Shown here piece after piece: positions 14,279 to 22,461 of a DNA stretch of 22,545 nucleotides. Made by a program: the position numbers and the translations under genes. This DNA is from CAYXVB01 sp964467785 (GTDB lineage: Bacteria > Bdellovibrionota > UBA1018): NCBI GenBank assembly GCA_964467785.1, contig CAYXVB010000048.1:1-22545 (forward strand), written 5' to 3'. Within the stretch, counting starts at the first letter, position 1. Every line of letters begins with the position of its first letter. The notes under the pieces are model-generated. The model worked only from the letters and a program-made list of their open reading frames with translations. It was not told where the DNA came from and searched no databases.

Positions 14279-16534
14279 ATGGTGAATCGCCCCTCCCACG
14301 AGAGTTCCAAGTCGGCCGCTGAAGTTCTCGGATCCATCGATCAGAAAATCCGCAAAGAGTTCGAAACGAACCGGCGGGTCCTCTCCTACAAGGAGTACTT
14401 GCTGCTCGTCGGAGAATCGCCCGTGGCGCAAACACGCGGCTCGGCGCAATACGCGGCGGACATGATGGACCATTTCGGCCGTGAACCGGATCCCGTTTCA
14501 GGCCTCGACCGCTTCAAGGTCTTCGACCTCGGAGTGGACGGCCATGCACCAAGCGTCGTCGGACAAGAGCAAGTGCAGAATCAGATCTACCGCACCTTCA
14601 AGACCTTTTCGCGGCAGAAGATCAACAATAAGCTCATCCTCCTGCACGGGCCCAATGGCAGCGCCAAAAGCTCCCTCATCCATGCGCTCATGGCAGGCTT
14701 CGAAACCTACTCTCAGGCCCCCGAAGGCGCGATGTACACGTTCAACTGGATCTTCCCGGTCGACAAGGTGACCAAGGGATCCCTCGGCATCAATTCGTAC
14801 TACAAGGCCCGCGAGGAGGTGCTCAGCTACGCGCGACTCGTCGACGAGGATGTCGCCGCCCGCATTCCCTGCGACCTCCGGGACCACCCGCTCCTGCTCA
14901 TTCCGGCGGAGCAGCGCCTGGCCACCCTCGAAAACCTCATGGGCAAAGACAAGGCGCACGAAGTCTGGGATCGCATGCCCGTGTACCTCACCCAGGGCGG
15001 CCCCTGTCATCGCTGCAAGATGATCGCGGACGCGCTGCTCACCGCCAACAACGGCGACTTCCACAAGGTCCTCATGCACGTGCAGGTCGAGCGGTTTTAC
15101 TATTCGCGCCGCTACCGTTCCGGTCTCGTCACCATCGAGCCACAGATGCACGTCGATGCCCAGTTTCACCAGCTCACCTACAACCGCAGCATGGCCCAGC
15201 TGCCCGCCTCGCTCCAGAGCCTCAATCTGTTCGCGCTCGGCGGCGATCTCGTCGAAGGCAACCGCGGGCTGATCGAGTACTCCGACCTGCTCAAGCGCCC
15301 GGTGGACACCTTCAAGTACCTGCTGACCGCTTGCGAGACCGGTTCCGTCAACGTGGGCTCGACCATCGCCTACCTCGACACCCTGCTCATGGGCTCGACC
15401 AATGAGATCCAGCTCGACGCGTTCAAGGAGTTCCCGGACTTCATGAGCTTCAAGGCCCGGATCGAGCTCATCCGGGCGCCCTACCTCCTCCAGGTCGGCG
15501 CCGAAAAGCAGATCTACCAGCCGCAGCTTCGCCAGATGGCCGGCGAAAAGCATATCGCACCCCATGTCGCATGGACCGTGGCGCTCTGGGCGGTCCTCAC
15601 TCGTCTCAAAAAACCCAACAGCATCAACTTCCCGCCCAATGTCAGCGCGCTCGTTTCCAACCTCACGCCGCTCGAAAAAGCCCGTTTTTACGACAACGGC
15701 GAGCTTCCCGGCGCCATGGCCCCCGAGGACCGCAAGATCCTCAAGGCCGCTCGAAACCGGCTGCTCGAAGAATACACCAACGTGCCCTATTACGAGGGCC
15801 GCATGGGCGCCTCCGCGCGCGAGATGAAGTCCATCCTCTTTGATGCCGCTCAGAACCCCGAGTTCCCCTGCCTCTCGCCACTCTCCGTGCTCCGGCAGAC
15901 CGAGGAATTCGTCAAGCACGTGAGCGAATATGAGTTCCTCAAACAGGACGTCAAGGACGGCTACCACAACGCCGCCGAATTCGTGAACACCGTCCGCAAC
16001 GAGTACCTCAACCGGGTGGACCGGGAAGTCCGCGACTCCATCGGCCTGTACGATTCCGTGCAATGGGAGGAGTTCCTCCGTCGCTACGTCGCGCAGATCT
16101 CGCTCGTGCTGAAAAAGGAAAAGACCAAAAACCCCATCACCGGCCGAATGGAAGACCCGGACTTCTCGCTCATCGCCGAGTTCGAAAAGATCGTCGAAGC
16201 GCCCGACGATTCCGCCGCCCGCGACGCTTTCCGGCAAAACATCATCTCGCAGATCGGCGCTTGGTCGCTCGACCATCCCAAAGAACAGGTCGTTTACGCC
16301 AAGGTGTTCCCAGACTTCTGGCGCAAGCTCGAAAAGCATTATTTCGAGTCACAAAAGGCGCTACTCACCCAGATGCACGACGCGATCGTCGTCTATGGCA
16401 CCGATGACGCCGACCCGGACAGCGAAGGCTCGCGCCTCGCGCGCAAGACCGTCGAGAACATGCGCGCCAAGCAGGGCTACTGCGAGCACTGCGCCAAGGA
16501 AGTCATCACCTTCCTGATGAAGTCGCGGTACTAA
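14279..16534 (+). CDS. prkA: PrkA-type serine protein kinase / AAA+ protein
   Basis: 751 aa, longer than the usual 630-690 of PrkA/YeaG. The N-terminal AAA+-like part has Walker A GPNGSAKS (124-131) after LILLH. The family-typical region YTFNWIFPVD (153-162) and the block RGLIEYSDLLKRP (329-341), where the Walker B/sensor acids lie, follow. The conserved central part SLNLFALGGDLVEGNRG and GSTNEIQLDAFKEFPDF is intact. The C-terminal kinase-like domain runs to CAKEVITFLMKSRY. It acts in the cytoplasm; PrkA homologues affect stress and stationary-phase or sporulation responses. Two CxxC pairs (C243/C246 and C735/C738) could bind zinc or act as a redox switch. The usual partners (YeaH/DUF444, SpoVR) are not next to it. 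There is no clear Shine-Dalgarno before ATG 14279. Confidence 0.96.
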   Translation: MVNRPSHESSKSAAEVLGSIDQKIRKEFETNRRVLSYKEYLLLVGESPVAQTRGSAQYAADMMDHFGREPDPVSGLDRFKVFDLGVDGHAPSVVGQEQVQNQIYRTFKTFSRQKINNKLILLHGPNGSAKSSLIHALMAGFETYSQAPEGAMYTFNWIFPVDKVTKGSLGINSYYKAREEVLSYARLVDEDVAARIPCDLRDHPLLLIPAEQRLATLENLMGKDKAHEVWDRMPVYLTQGGPCHRCKMIADALLTANNGDFHKVLMHVQVERFYYSRRYRSGLVTIEPQMHVDAQFHQLTYNRSMAQLPASLQSLNLFALGGDLVEGNRGLIEYSDLLKRPVDTFKYLLTACETGSVNVGSTIAYLDTLLMGSTNEIQLDAFKEFPDFMSFKARIELIRAPYLLQVGAEKQIYQPQLRQMAGEKHIAPHVAWTVALWAVLTRLKKPNSINFPPNVSALVSNLTPLEKARFYDNGELPGAMAPEDRKILKAARNRLLEEYTNVPYYEGRMGASAREMKSILFDAAQNPEFPCLSPLSVLRQTEEFVKHVSEYEFLKQDVKDGYHNAAEFVNTVRNEYLNRVDREVRDSIGLYDSVQWEEFLRRYVAQISLVLKKEKTKNPITGRMEDPDFSLIAEFEKIVEAPDDSAARDAFRQNIISQIGAWSLDHPKEQVVYAKVFPDFWRKLEKHYFESQKALLTQMHDAIVVYGTDDADPDSEGSRLARKTVENMRAKQGYCEHCAKEVITFLMKSRY

Positions 16535-16615
16535 AACCGCCCGAGGCAGAAGGCCTTGGACACAAGCCGAAATCTGCACCCGTCCCGACTTCGCCCACTA
16601 CGATTTCCCTGCAAT

Positions 16616-16635
16616 TGTCGGGTCCACACCCGACA
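16616..16635. terminator. Hairpin between convergent prkA and creatininase-family genes
   Basis: TGTCGGGT (16616-16623), loop CCAC, ACCCGACA (16628-16635): eight perfect base pairs, 8 bp past the creatininase-family stop. A short AATT follows on the minus-strand side. Probably terminates the minus gene. Confidence 0.5.
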
Positions 16636-16643
16636 CGCGCGCC

Positions 16644-17411
16644 TTACCCCGACGTGAACGAAATCATCGCGCAGATCGATTTGACCGCGATCTCAAAGAT
16701 CCGCCCCCCGTGCTCGCGCGTGGCCAGCGACGGGTCCGAGCTCATATGTCCCTGCGGGAAGTTCTCGCGGAACTCCGCGGGCGACATTGGCCAGTGCGAA
16801 CGCACCGGCGTATCGTGATAGACGTGGTCCCGCCCGATCGCTTCGTAGGCCTCGGGATGCGTATGCATCGTAGCCGAGATCTCTCCCACCGTGGCGTGAA
16901 ACCCCGACTTGTCGCCAAAATGCTCGCGCTCGTAGGCCGCCACCTCGGGCAGGGTCCACCAGTTGATCACCTTGAGCTTGAGACGCTCCGAGCCCATCTT
17001 GGCCTCGCAAAACGCGGTGGTGATCGGAGCGGTATTGCCGCCATGTCCGTTGACGAAGATCATCTCCTCGAAACCGTGGCGCGCGAGCGACTGAATGATC
17101 TCGCCGATCACTTGGACATAGGTCGAGGGCGTAAAAGTCACCGTTCCCGGAAACGCCATATGGTGAACGGCCATCCCATAGGGAAGCGCCGGGGCCACCA
17201 GCGTCCGAGTCCGCACGGCCACTTCCTGAGCCAACGCTTCGGCGCTCAGATAATCGATCCCGAGCAGGCCGCTGACCCCATGCTGCTCGGTCGAACCCAC
17301 CGGCACCAGAATCCGACGCGCCGAGGCTCCGCCTTGACGGAGATAAGCTTCGACCTGCGGCCAGGCCAGTTCCTGAAGCCGGTACTTATGAAAATTCGTA
17401 GAGTTCGACAT
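16644..17411 (-). CDS. Creatininase-family amidohydrolase
   Basis: 255 aa, full length for the family. Motifs: PVGSTEQHG (37-45; E42 and H44 are metal ligands), D53 in GIDYL, PYGMAVHHMAFPGT (77-90), FVNGHGGN (119-126; H123) and GEISATMHTHPE (176-187), where family members usually have GE.ETS. These define a metal-dependent amidohydrolase of the creatininase/MftE/FAPy-deformylase group. The substrate is not creatinine by default; members act on several cyclic or formylated amides and on peptide precursors. No mycofactocin or riboflavin-related neighbour is present to narrow this. ATG 17411 has AGGAG about 11 nt upstream. Cytoplasmic, divergent from the pseudouridine synthase. Confidence 0.9.
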   Translation of the reverse strand: MSNSTNFHKYRLQELAWPQVEAYLRQGGASARRILVPVGSTEQHGVSGLLGIDYLSAEALAQEVAVRTRTLVAPALPYGMAVHHMAFPGTVTFTPSTYVQVIGEIIQSLARHGFEEMIFVNGHGGNTAPITTAFCEAKMGSERLKLKVINWWTLPEVAAYEREHFGDKSGFHATVGEISATMHTHPEAYEAIGRDHVYHDTPVRSHWPMSPAEFRENFPQGHMSSDPSLATREHGGRIFEIAVKSICAMISFTSG

Positions 17412-17429
17412 GGCGGGGAGCGCTCCTGA

Positions 17430-17456
17430 TTGACTTTTTTTCTCGGTTTATTTAAT
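17430..17456 (+). promoter_or_regulatory. Candidate promoter of the pseudouridine synthase gene
   Basis: TTGACT (17430-17435) is followed by an AT-rich stretch with TTTAAT (17451-17456) at 15 bp or TAATGC at 17 bp. It lies in the 62-bp gap between divergent genes. Spacing to the best -10 is short. Confidence 0.35.
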
Positions 17457-17473
17457 GCTTCGCACTGAAAACC

Positions 17474-18514
17474 ATGGCCTTACGCGAAGAATCCTACTCC
17501 GAAGACCAGTATCTCGTCACGCACCTCGTGGATCGGGGCCAGACGGGCATCCGGCTCGACCGCTTCCTCAAGGACCGCTACCGCAAACGGTCGCGCGAGC
17601 AGATCCAGCGCGCCATCGAGGACGGCTCGATCACCATCGAGCGCCTTCAGGGACGCCATGTCTCCGTCGGTCGCCTCAAGCCGAGCTCACAGCTCCTCGA
17701 GGGCGACCGAATTCTGGTACTCTCCGAGCGCAAGCCCGAGCCGGAGGTTTGCTTCGACTATAAGATTCTTTACGAGGACGAAGGCCTGTTTGTCATCGAC
17801 AAACCGTCCAACCTGCCGGTGCATCCGGCGGGTCGCTACTTCTTCAACACTCTGCTCGTCCACCTTAAGACCCACGGCTTTCAGGATCCCCTCAAAGCGG
17901 AGCGCGAGTATTTCCTCGTGCATCGCATCGACAAGGAGACGAGCGGAATTCTCGTCCTGGCCAAGACCCGCGAGGTCTGCGCGGACCTGACCAAACAGTT
18001 CGCCGACCGACAGACCGAAAAGCGCTACCTCGCCATCGCCCGCGGGATCACGCCCGAGCAGTTCAAGGTCGACGCTTGCATGCGCCGTCACACCAAGAGC
18101 GTGATCGAGCTCAAGATGATGACCGTGCCCGAGGATCACGAAGGCGCGATGACCGCGCTGACCCAGTTCAAACGGCTTGAAGTTCAGACCAACCCGCGCG
18201 GCACATACTCGCTCGTGGAGTGCCTGCCCAAGACCGGTCGCCAGCACCAGATCCGCGTCCATCTCGATCATGCCGGCCACGCGATCATCGGCGACAAGCT
18301 TTACGGCTTTCCCGAGGAGGAAGCGCTTCGCTTCTTCGAGCGCAGGCACCTCACGCCCGAAGCGCAGGCCAGACTCGTCCTCCATCGCCACGCGCTCCAT
18401 GCCGCGGGCATCCGCTTCCGTCACCCGCTCACGGGACTCATGACCCAGTTCGAGAGCCCACTTCCTCAGGATCTGCGCGCGTTCCTCGACACCGGCCAGT
18501 CCCAGTGGGGATAG
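17474..18514 (+). CDS. RluA/RluD-family rRNA/tRNA pseudouridine synthase
   Basis: 346 aa. An N-terminal S4 RNA-binding domain (about 25-80; IRLDRFLKDRYRKRSREQIQRAI) precedes the catalytic domain. The active-site motif is LVHRIDKETSGILVLAKT with catalytic Asp153, the RluA/RluD/RluC signature HR.D..TSG. LPKTGRQHQIRVHLDHAGHAIIGDKLYG (251-278) is the second conserved block. S4 plus this length fits RluD or RluC rather than RluA, but the target site cannot be told, so I give no symbol. An ATG 19 bases upstream is in another frame; the start at 17474 has no strong Shine-Dalgarno. The last 49 bp overlap, tail to tail, the end of the membrane hydrolase gene on the other strand. Confidence 0.95.
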   Translation: MALREESYSEDQYLVTHLVDRGQTGIRLDRFLKDRYRKRSREQIQRAIEDGSITIERLQGRHVSVGRLKPSSQLLEGDRILVLSERKPEPEVCFDYKILYEDEGLFVIDKPSNLPVHPAGRYFFNTLLVHLKTHGFQDPLKAEREYFLVHRIDKETSGILVLAKTREVCADLTKQFADRQTEKRYLAIARGITPEQFKVDACMRRHTKSVIELKMMTVPEDHEGAMTALTQFKRLEVQTNPRGTYSLVECLPKTGRQHQIRVHLDHAGHAIIGDKLYGFPEEEALRFFERRHLTPEAQARLVLHRHALHAAGIRFRHPLTGLMTQFESPLPQDLRAFLDTGQSQWG

Positions 18515-19734
18515 GCCCACGCGGGACAATCGCCAAAAGCCTTGCCGTCGAATTCCATCTCGGTAAACCCGCCGCCCCGCTGGTCATAGCGGAGATCGCC
18601 CACGAGCGTCCGGCCCTCTGAGGTCCGGAACCAGTAAGGAACCCGCACAAAACCCATCAGCCGGTCCGCCCGACAGTCCGTCTCGGCCAATGTCGTGAGC
18701 TCTTTCCAAGGGGCGACGAATTCGCCCTTCCAATAAAACGCGGCGCCTTCCCGCTCCGCCCCCGCGACCGCCGGGGCAACCGGACGCAGCGGCGCAAGCG
18801 CCGGCTCCATTCCGCGTCGATAACAGTCGGAAGCCTTGAACACCTCCGGCCAAAGGCTGACCACTCCGACTCGCGCGCGATAAGTCTCGCCGCCCGCGTC
18901 GACTGCGATGACCTTCCAGCAAAACGGATTGGCGGGAGCCGGCGTGGTCGAAAGGTCACTCCACTCGGATCTCGTAAACTTCGCGCGCACCGCCTCGCGT
19001 CCCAAAAAAAAAGCCAAAAGCACTCCAAAGACGCCCGCCCAGGCGACTTTCAGACTTTTCAGCTTCCACTGCGCCGCCAGGTGCGCCAAACCCCAGACCG
19101 TCGCGCCCAGTGCCACCGGCCAGAGCGCCTGCGAAGTCATGGGATTGGTCCAGAGCAAAAGACCTGCCGCCGCGACGATCACCCAGCCCGTAATCCGCCC
19201 TCCTCGGGTGCGTCCCGCCCAGACGAGCCAGGCCAGGAGCGCGAGCCAAAGGAGCGGCTCGACGATAAAAATGAACCCGCCGTAAAACCAACGATCCCAC
19301 GCCGGCGAAAACGGATGCACGCCGTAATCGTTCCAAGCATCGGCGCCCACATGCCCCGCGAGCGCAAGCAACGCGACCCCAGACAGAAACCTCCAGGAGC
19401 GGCGCAGCTCCACCCCGTTCCGGTCCCTCTTCAATGTCATCATCCGGGTGAGCCCAAGCGAGATCGCGGCCAACGGGAGCAACAGCAGCAGCGTGTGAGT
19501 CAACCCGCGATGATGGGTGAGATAAAGGAGGCGCGGGTCGAGATGGGGTAAAAACGCCGGCAGCGCACCGTCCGCATCCGGGAGGTTACTAGCCACTACC
19601 GAAGTCAGCACCGCGAGGCGATCCAGCAGAGGCGCTTCGCCCCGAGTCGGAGCCTGGGGTTCGCGCCCCCGCCGCCAGGCCAGTGCCGTGCGGGCCACCG
19701 CGACACCGATCAGCGAATGGGTGAGATTATCCAT
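18466..19734 (-). CDS. YdjM-like membrane-bound metal-dependent hydrolase
   Basis: 422 aa. The N-terminal half matches the YdjM/DUF457 type: MDNLTHSLIG (H6), NLPDAD (50-55), LTHHRGLTH (72-80) and GHVGADAWNDYG (127-138) carry conserved His/Asp residues that probably bind metal at the membrane. About five or six hydrophobic segments lie at roughly 80-95, 117-133, 153-173, 181-196, 203-220 and 229-245. A soluble C-terminal domain (about 250-422), probably periplasmic, with four Cys and many aromatics, is longer than in short YdjM proteins. The start overlaps the end of the HAD gene by 8 bp, so translation is coupled. Last gene of a four-gene operon. Substrate unknown. Confidence 0.88.
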   Translation of the reverse strand: MDNLTHSLIGVAVARTALAWRRGREPQAPTRGEAPLLDRLAVLTSVVASNLPDADGALPAFLPHLDPRLLYLTHHRGLTHTLLLLLPLAAISLGLTRMMTLKRDRNGVELRRSWRFLSGVALLALAGHVGADAWNDYGVHPFSPAWDRWFYGGFIFIVEPLLWLALLAWLVWAGRTRGGRITGWVIVAAAGLLLWTNPMTSQALWPVALGATVWGLAHLAAQWKLKSLKVAWAGVFGVLLAFFLGREAVRAKFTRSEWSDLSTTPAPANPFCWKVIAVDAGGETYRARVGVVSLWPEVFKASDCYRRGMEPALAPLRPVAPAVAGAEREGAAFYWKGEFVAPWKELTTLAETDCRADRLMGFVRVPYWFRTSEGRTLVGDLRYDQRGGGFTEMEFDGKAFGDCPAWAYPHWDWPVSRNARRS

Positions 19735-20587
19735 TCGTCTCGTCAGGGTTTGCGCGGGAGTCGATCAGCCGCCTCGCCATTTCGGCAAAGCCATGGCCAC
19801 TCTCGCCCACTGTAATCCAACGCGGCGGGCGCTGCACCTTGCCGGCCGCCAGGTACTTGCGGAGATTGGCCACTCCGACCGAGAACGTGAACGAAGCAAA
19901 GAGCGGCTCATCATTGGGCGAATCGCCGATAAACAGCCACTCATCCCAGGCCGGCACGTGCTTGAGTCCACAGCCCGGAGCTCCAGCCTTAAGCCAGTGC
20001 TCAAGGCCGCTACGCTTGTCATAGTCGCCAAACCACGCATTGACATGGATGCTCGAGAGCTTGGCATGCGCTCCCTCGGCGGCGCAAAGATCGAGAAGCC
20101 CTTGTACGTCTTCATCCTTCCAACGCGGCACGTCCTCGCAGATGTCGATCGCGAGATCGTACTCCCGATAGGCCTGGTCCGACGCCCAATGCGCGCGCGG
20201 ATAGCGCGCCCGGATCTTGCGGCCCAGCTCGGTCAAGCGCGAGCGCCGCGACTCGATCGTGCCTGCGGCCTCGCCGAGAGTGTCCATTCGACGACGGACT
20301 CCGTCTTTCATGTAAAACGTGAACGCGCCGTTCTCCCCCACCACCGCGTCCACGGGCCAAAACCGCGCGAAGTGATCACACCAGCCCGCCGGCCTCCCCG
20401 TCACCGGCACCACGGCAAAGCCCGCTCGCTTGAGAGCCCAGAGCGCGTCAAACGCTTCGGGAGTCAGCTTGCCGTCGGTCGACAGCGTATCATCGATGTC
20501 CAGACAAACGCCCCGGACCTGGCTCAACTCGGCGTGCTTGGAAAGGGCCCACTCCATCGGTCGATTTGTCGGATTCGGATGCGTCAT
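19727..20587 (-). CDS. HAD-superfamily phosphatase (class IIB-like)
   Basis: 286 aa. Motif I is CLDIDDTLS (D30 nucleophile, D32 acid/base), motif II VTGRP (T63), motif III a Lys near 191 (YDKRSG), and motif IV FIGDSPNDEPLF (D222 and D226). The cap lies between motifs II and III (about 75-185), as in Cof/sucrose-phosphatase/phosphomannomutase-like class IIB enzymes. The likely substrate is a sugar phosphate or similar small phosphoester; it is cytoplasmic. The ATG overlaps the stop of the CDF gene by 4 bp (ATGA), and its own stop overlaps the next gene by 8 bp, so it sits in a coupled operon. A Met at residue 11 is an alternative start, but the 4-bp overlap favours the first. Confidence 0.92.
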   Translation of the reverse strand: MTHPNPTNRPMEWALSKHAELSQVRGVCLDIDDTLSTDGKLTPEAFDALWALKRAGFAVVPVTGRPAGWCDHFARFWPVDAVVGENGAFTFYMKDGVRRRMDTLGEAAGTIESRRSRLTELGRKIRARYPRAHWASDQAYREYDLAIDICEDVPRWKDEDVQGLLDLCAAEGAHAKLSSIHVNAWFGDYDKRSGLEHWLKAGAPGCGLKHVPAWDEWLFIGDSPNDEPLFASFTFSVGVANLRKYLAAGKVQRPPRWITVGESGHGFAEMARRLIDSRANPDETNG

Positions 20588-21528
20588 TCTTCGACTCGAT
20601 ATTTTTTAGCCCGGTCTTCCGGGGGCGGAGAGTACGGACAATGGTGCGAACAGCCGATATGCTCGACCTCGCAGGGCTCCACATGAATGTTTACGGACGT
20701 GCCCGGATAAGTTTCGCAGATCTTCTGTTCGATTTGGTCGCAGATGTCGTGGGAGCGGCGCACCGACAGATGGCCGCAGACGCCCATATGGAAGTCCACG
20801 TGCCGCGTAGCTCCGCCCTTGCGCGTCCGCAAGTCATGAGCTTCGATCATCTGCTTCTGCCCCTTGAAGTCGTCCAGGATGTCACGGATGCGGCTGACTT
20901 CGTCCTCAGGCAAGTGCGAGTCGGTCAGCTCCAACAGGGCTTTTTTGACCTGCTGGAGCGAGATCACAAAGATATAGGCCGCCACCACAAAAGCGATGAT
21001 CGGATCGACGATCGTCCAGCCGGTCGCCGTCATCACGACCAGCCCGATGAGTACGCCCCCGCTCGCCACGACGTCTGCCAGAAAATGGAGCGCGTTGACG
21101 TGCAATGCGGTGCTTTCCGTCTCCTCCGCGGCCTCGAGATTGTTCTTGTAGACGTAATAGCTCAGCACCATCGAGATGAAGATCGTCGCCATCGCGAGGT
21201 TCTGATGCTGAATGGGTTGGGGTTGCTGTAGGTGTTGGATCCCCTCGACCACGATCCAAACCGCGGCGGCCGTAAGCAGAAGCGCCTCAAAGAGGCTCGA
21301 AAGGGTCTCGAACTTGCCGTGCCCAAACGGGTGATCGTCATCCGCGGGCTTGATGGCATGGCGTACGGTAACGAACGAAATACTGGCCGAAATGAGATCC
21401 AAAAACGAGTGTAGCGCCTCGGAGAGCACCCCCACCGACCCCGACGCGAGCGCGACGACAAGCTTGAACGCGGTCAGGCCGATCGTGGCGACCAGCGCCA
21501 GAGTGGCCGCGCGATGGCGACGCTTAAT
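20584..21528 (-). CDS. Cation diffusion facilitator (CDF) metal exporter, apparent AUU start
   Basis: 314 aa from an ATT codon at 21528. Six membrane segments are expected: about 8-28, 33-55, 78-98, 112-128, 152-170 and 173-192. Metal-site motifs: SEALHSFLD (H40, D44) in TM2 and NALHFLAD (H148, D152) in TM5, the HxxxD pairs of Zn/Cd/Fe-type CDF proteins; HPFGHGKFETL (66-76) is the family signature between TM2 and TM3. The cytoplasmic C-terminal domain (about 203-290) ends in a Cys/His-rich tail EPCEVEHIGCSHHC (284-297). It exports divalent metal from the cytoplasm by proton antiport. Homologues begin just before the K-R-R residues, where no ATG, GTG or TTG exists; the ATT overlaps the upstream stop as ATTAA. 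The longer open frame to 21663 is a coincidence inside the upstream gene. Confidence 0.9.
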   Translation of the reverse strand: MKRRHRAATLALVATIGLTAFKLVVALASGSVGVLSEALHSFLDLISASISFVTVRHAIKPADDDHPFGHGKFETLSSLFEALLLTAAAVWIVVEGIQHLQQPQPIQHQNLAMATIFISMVLSYYVYKNNLEAAEETESTALHVNALHFLADVVASGGVLIGLVVMTATGWTIVDPIIAFVVAAYIFVISLQQVKKALLELTDSHLPEDEVSRIRDILDDFKGQKQMIEAHDLRTRKGGATRHVDFHMGVCGHLSVRRSHDICDQIEQKICETYPGTSVNIHVEPCEVEHIGCSHHCPYSPPPEDRAKKYRVEE

Positions 21529-22162
21529 AGTAATACGCCACCCCGCCAGAGATGAAGCTCGTGGAATTGTTGATCGCGATGCCCATCTCGAGATTGAAGC
21601 GGAAATGCTCGCTACTCTTAAAGAACGAGCCCACGACGACCTGGGAGATCCCCGCATAAGCACCGCTGTTAAACGACATCCCGACCGGGACGGCGAGGTA
21701 GGGCTCGATTTCGTCGCTCTGCCCGTCTTTTCCCGAGGTGTTCACAAAAAGCGTCTTGTGAATATAAGGGATGGCCTTGATCTCGAGCTGGCCCCCTCCC
21801 GAATACAGGTTGACGTAGTCCGCCGACGCGCCGATTCCAATGCCCGGCTGACCCTGAATATCCGGAAAGAAATCGATCGTGCCGGCCACTCCATAACGGA
21901 AATGCCGATAGCTCGCCCCCGTACCCAGACGGGCCTTGACGTTGGCCAGGTCATTCAATCCGTACTGAAAATGCACGTCCACTCCCAGACCCGCCCCGTT
22001 GCTCAAGGTGATCTCGGGCTGCACACCGATGGCCCAATCCCCCGGATGAACGAAGTGCGGCAAGGTAAAGACGTCGGCGCGCGCCGGGACGGAGAGCAAG
22101 GCACTCCAGCCGACCGCGACGAGAAGAATGGCCACGAAACGATGCACAAGGCGGTTGGTCAT
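21524..22162 (-). CDS. Outer-membrane beta-barrel-like exported protein
   Basis: 212 aa. Signal peptide MTNRLVHRFVAILLVAVGW...ARA, cleavage about residue 29. The mature part is a run of alternating amphipathic strands rich in Gly, Tyr and Phe (VHFQYGLND, YRHFRYGVAGTIDFF, FRFNLEMGIAI) and ends in AYYY; a terminal aromatic is typical of outer-membrane barrels recognised by BamA. About eight strands are plausible. No named family. ATG 22162 has AGGGGG just upstream (close spacing). First gene of the operon with the CDF exporter, whose start overlaps its stop, so a role in metal passage across the outer membrane is an attractive inference, not shown. Confidence 0.8.
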   Translation of the reverse strand: MTNRLVHRFVAILLVAVGWSALLSVPARADVFTLPHFVHPGDWAIGVQPEITLSNGAGLGVDVHFQYGLNDLANVKARLGTGASYRHFRYGVAGTIDFFPDIQGQPGIGIGASADYVNLYSGGGQLEIKAIPYIHKTLFVNTSGKDGQSDEIEPYLAVPVGMSFNSGAYAGISQVVVGSFFKSSEHFRFNLEMGIAINNSTSFISGGVAYYY

Positions 22163-22333
22163 ATCCCCCTAAAATCCTTCGAAGATATCCTGAAGTCAAG
22201 GACTTGGATGAGGGACTGGAGTTGCCTGCCCCCTCCCTCTTCGGCGGATGTATCTTTAGGAAGACGGGCAGCATTCATGAAGCATCCGGGTCCAATTCCA
22301 ATTCATTGGTCCACTTTCCAAATCAAACTCCGG

Positions 22334-22362
22334 TTGACACACGAAAGAATAACCTTTAAAAA
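22334..22362 (+). promoter_or_regulatory. Promoter of tRNA-His
   Basis: TTGACA (22334-22339) is a perfect -35 box; the AT-rich TTTAAAAA (22355-22362) provides the -10 region at 15-17 bp spacing. The predicted start is about 15 nt before the tRNA. The rest of 22163-22333 shows no gene. Confidence 0.6.
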
Positions 22363-22384
22363 CACCGCTCGACACTCGTCTGTG

Positions 22385-22461
22385 GTGACTATAGCTCAGT
22401 TGGTTAGAGCATCGGATTGTGATTCCGAGGGTCGCGGGTTCAAGTCCCGTCAGTCACCCCA
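22385..22461 (+). tRNA. tRNA-His (anticodon GTG)
   Basis: Full cloverleaf. Acceptor GTGACTA pairs with CAGTCAC with a mismatch only at the last pair. The D-arm includes AGCTCAGTTGGTTAGAGC. The anticodon stem TCGGA/TCCGA holds loop TTGTGAT with anticodon GTG. The T-arm is GCGGG-TTCAAGT-CCCGT. The base before position 1 is G (22384) and the discriminator is C (22458), giving the extra G-1:C73 pair diagnostic of tRNA-His. CCA is encoded at 22459-22461. It has its own upstream promoter. Confidence 0.97.

Noticed and set aside
14498..16339. 613-codon open frame on the minus strand
   Set aside because: Antisense shadow of prkA; Val/Glu/Asp/Leu-rich low-information translation without any motif.
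19688..20686. 332-codon open frame on the plus strand
   Set aside because: Antisense to the HAD phosphatase, whose DxDxT and GDSxND motifs are clear on the minus strand.
22163..22205. Promoter TTGACT...GATTTT on the minus strand before the barrel gene
   Set aside because: The -10 match is poor and the transcript would start inside the ribosome binding site.
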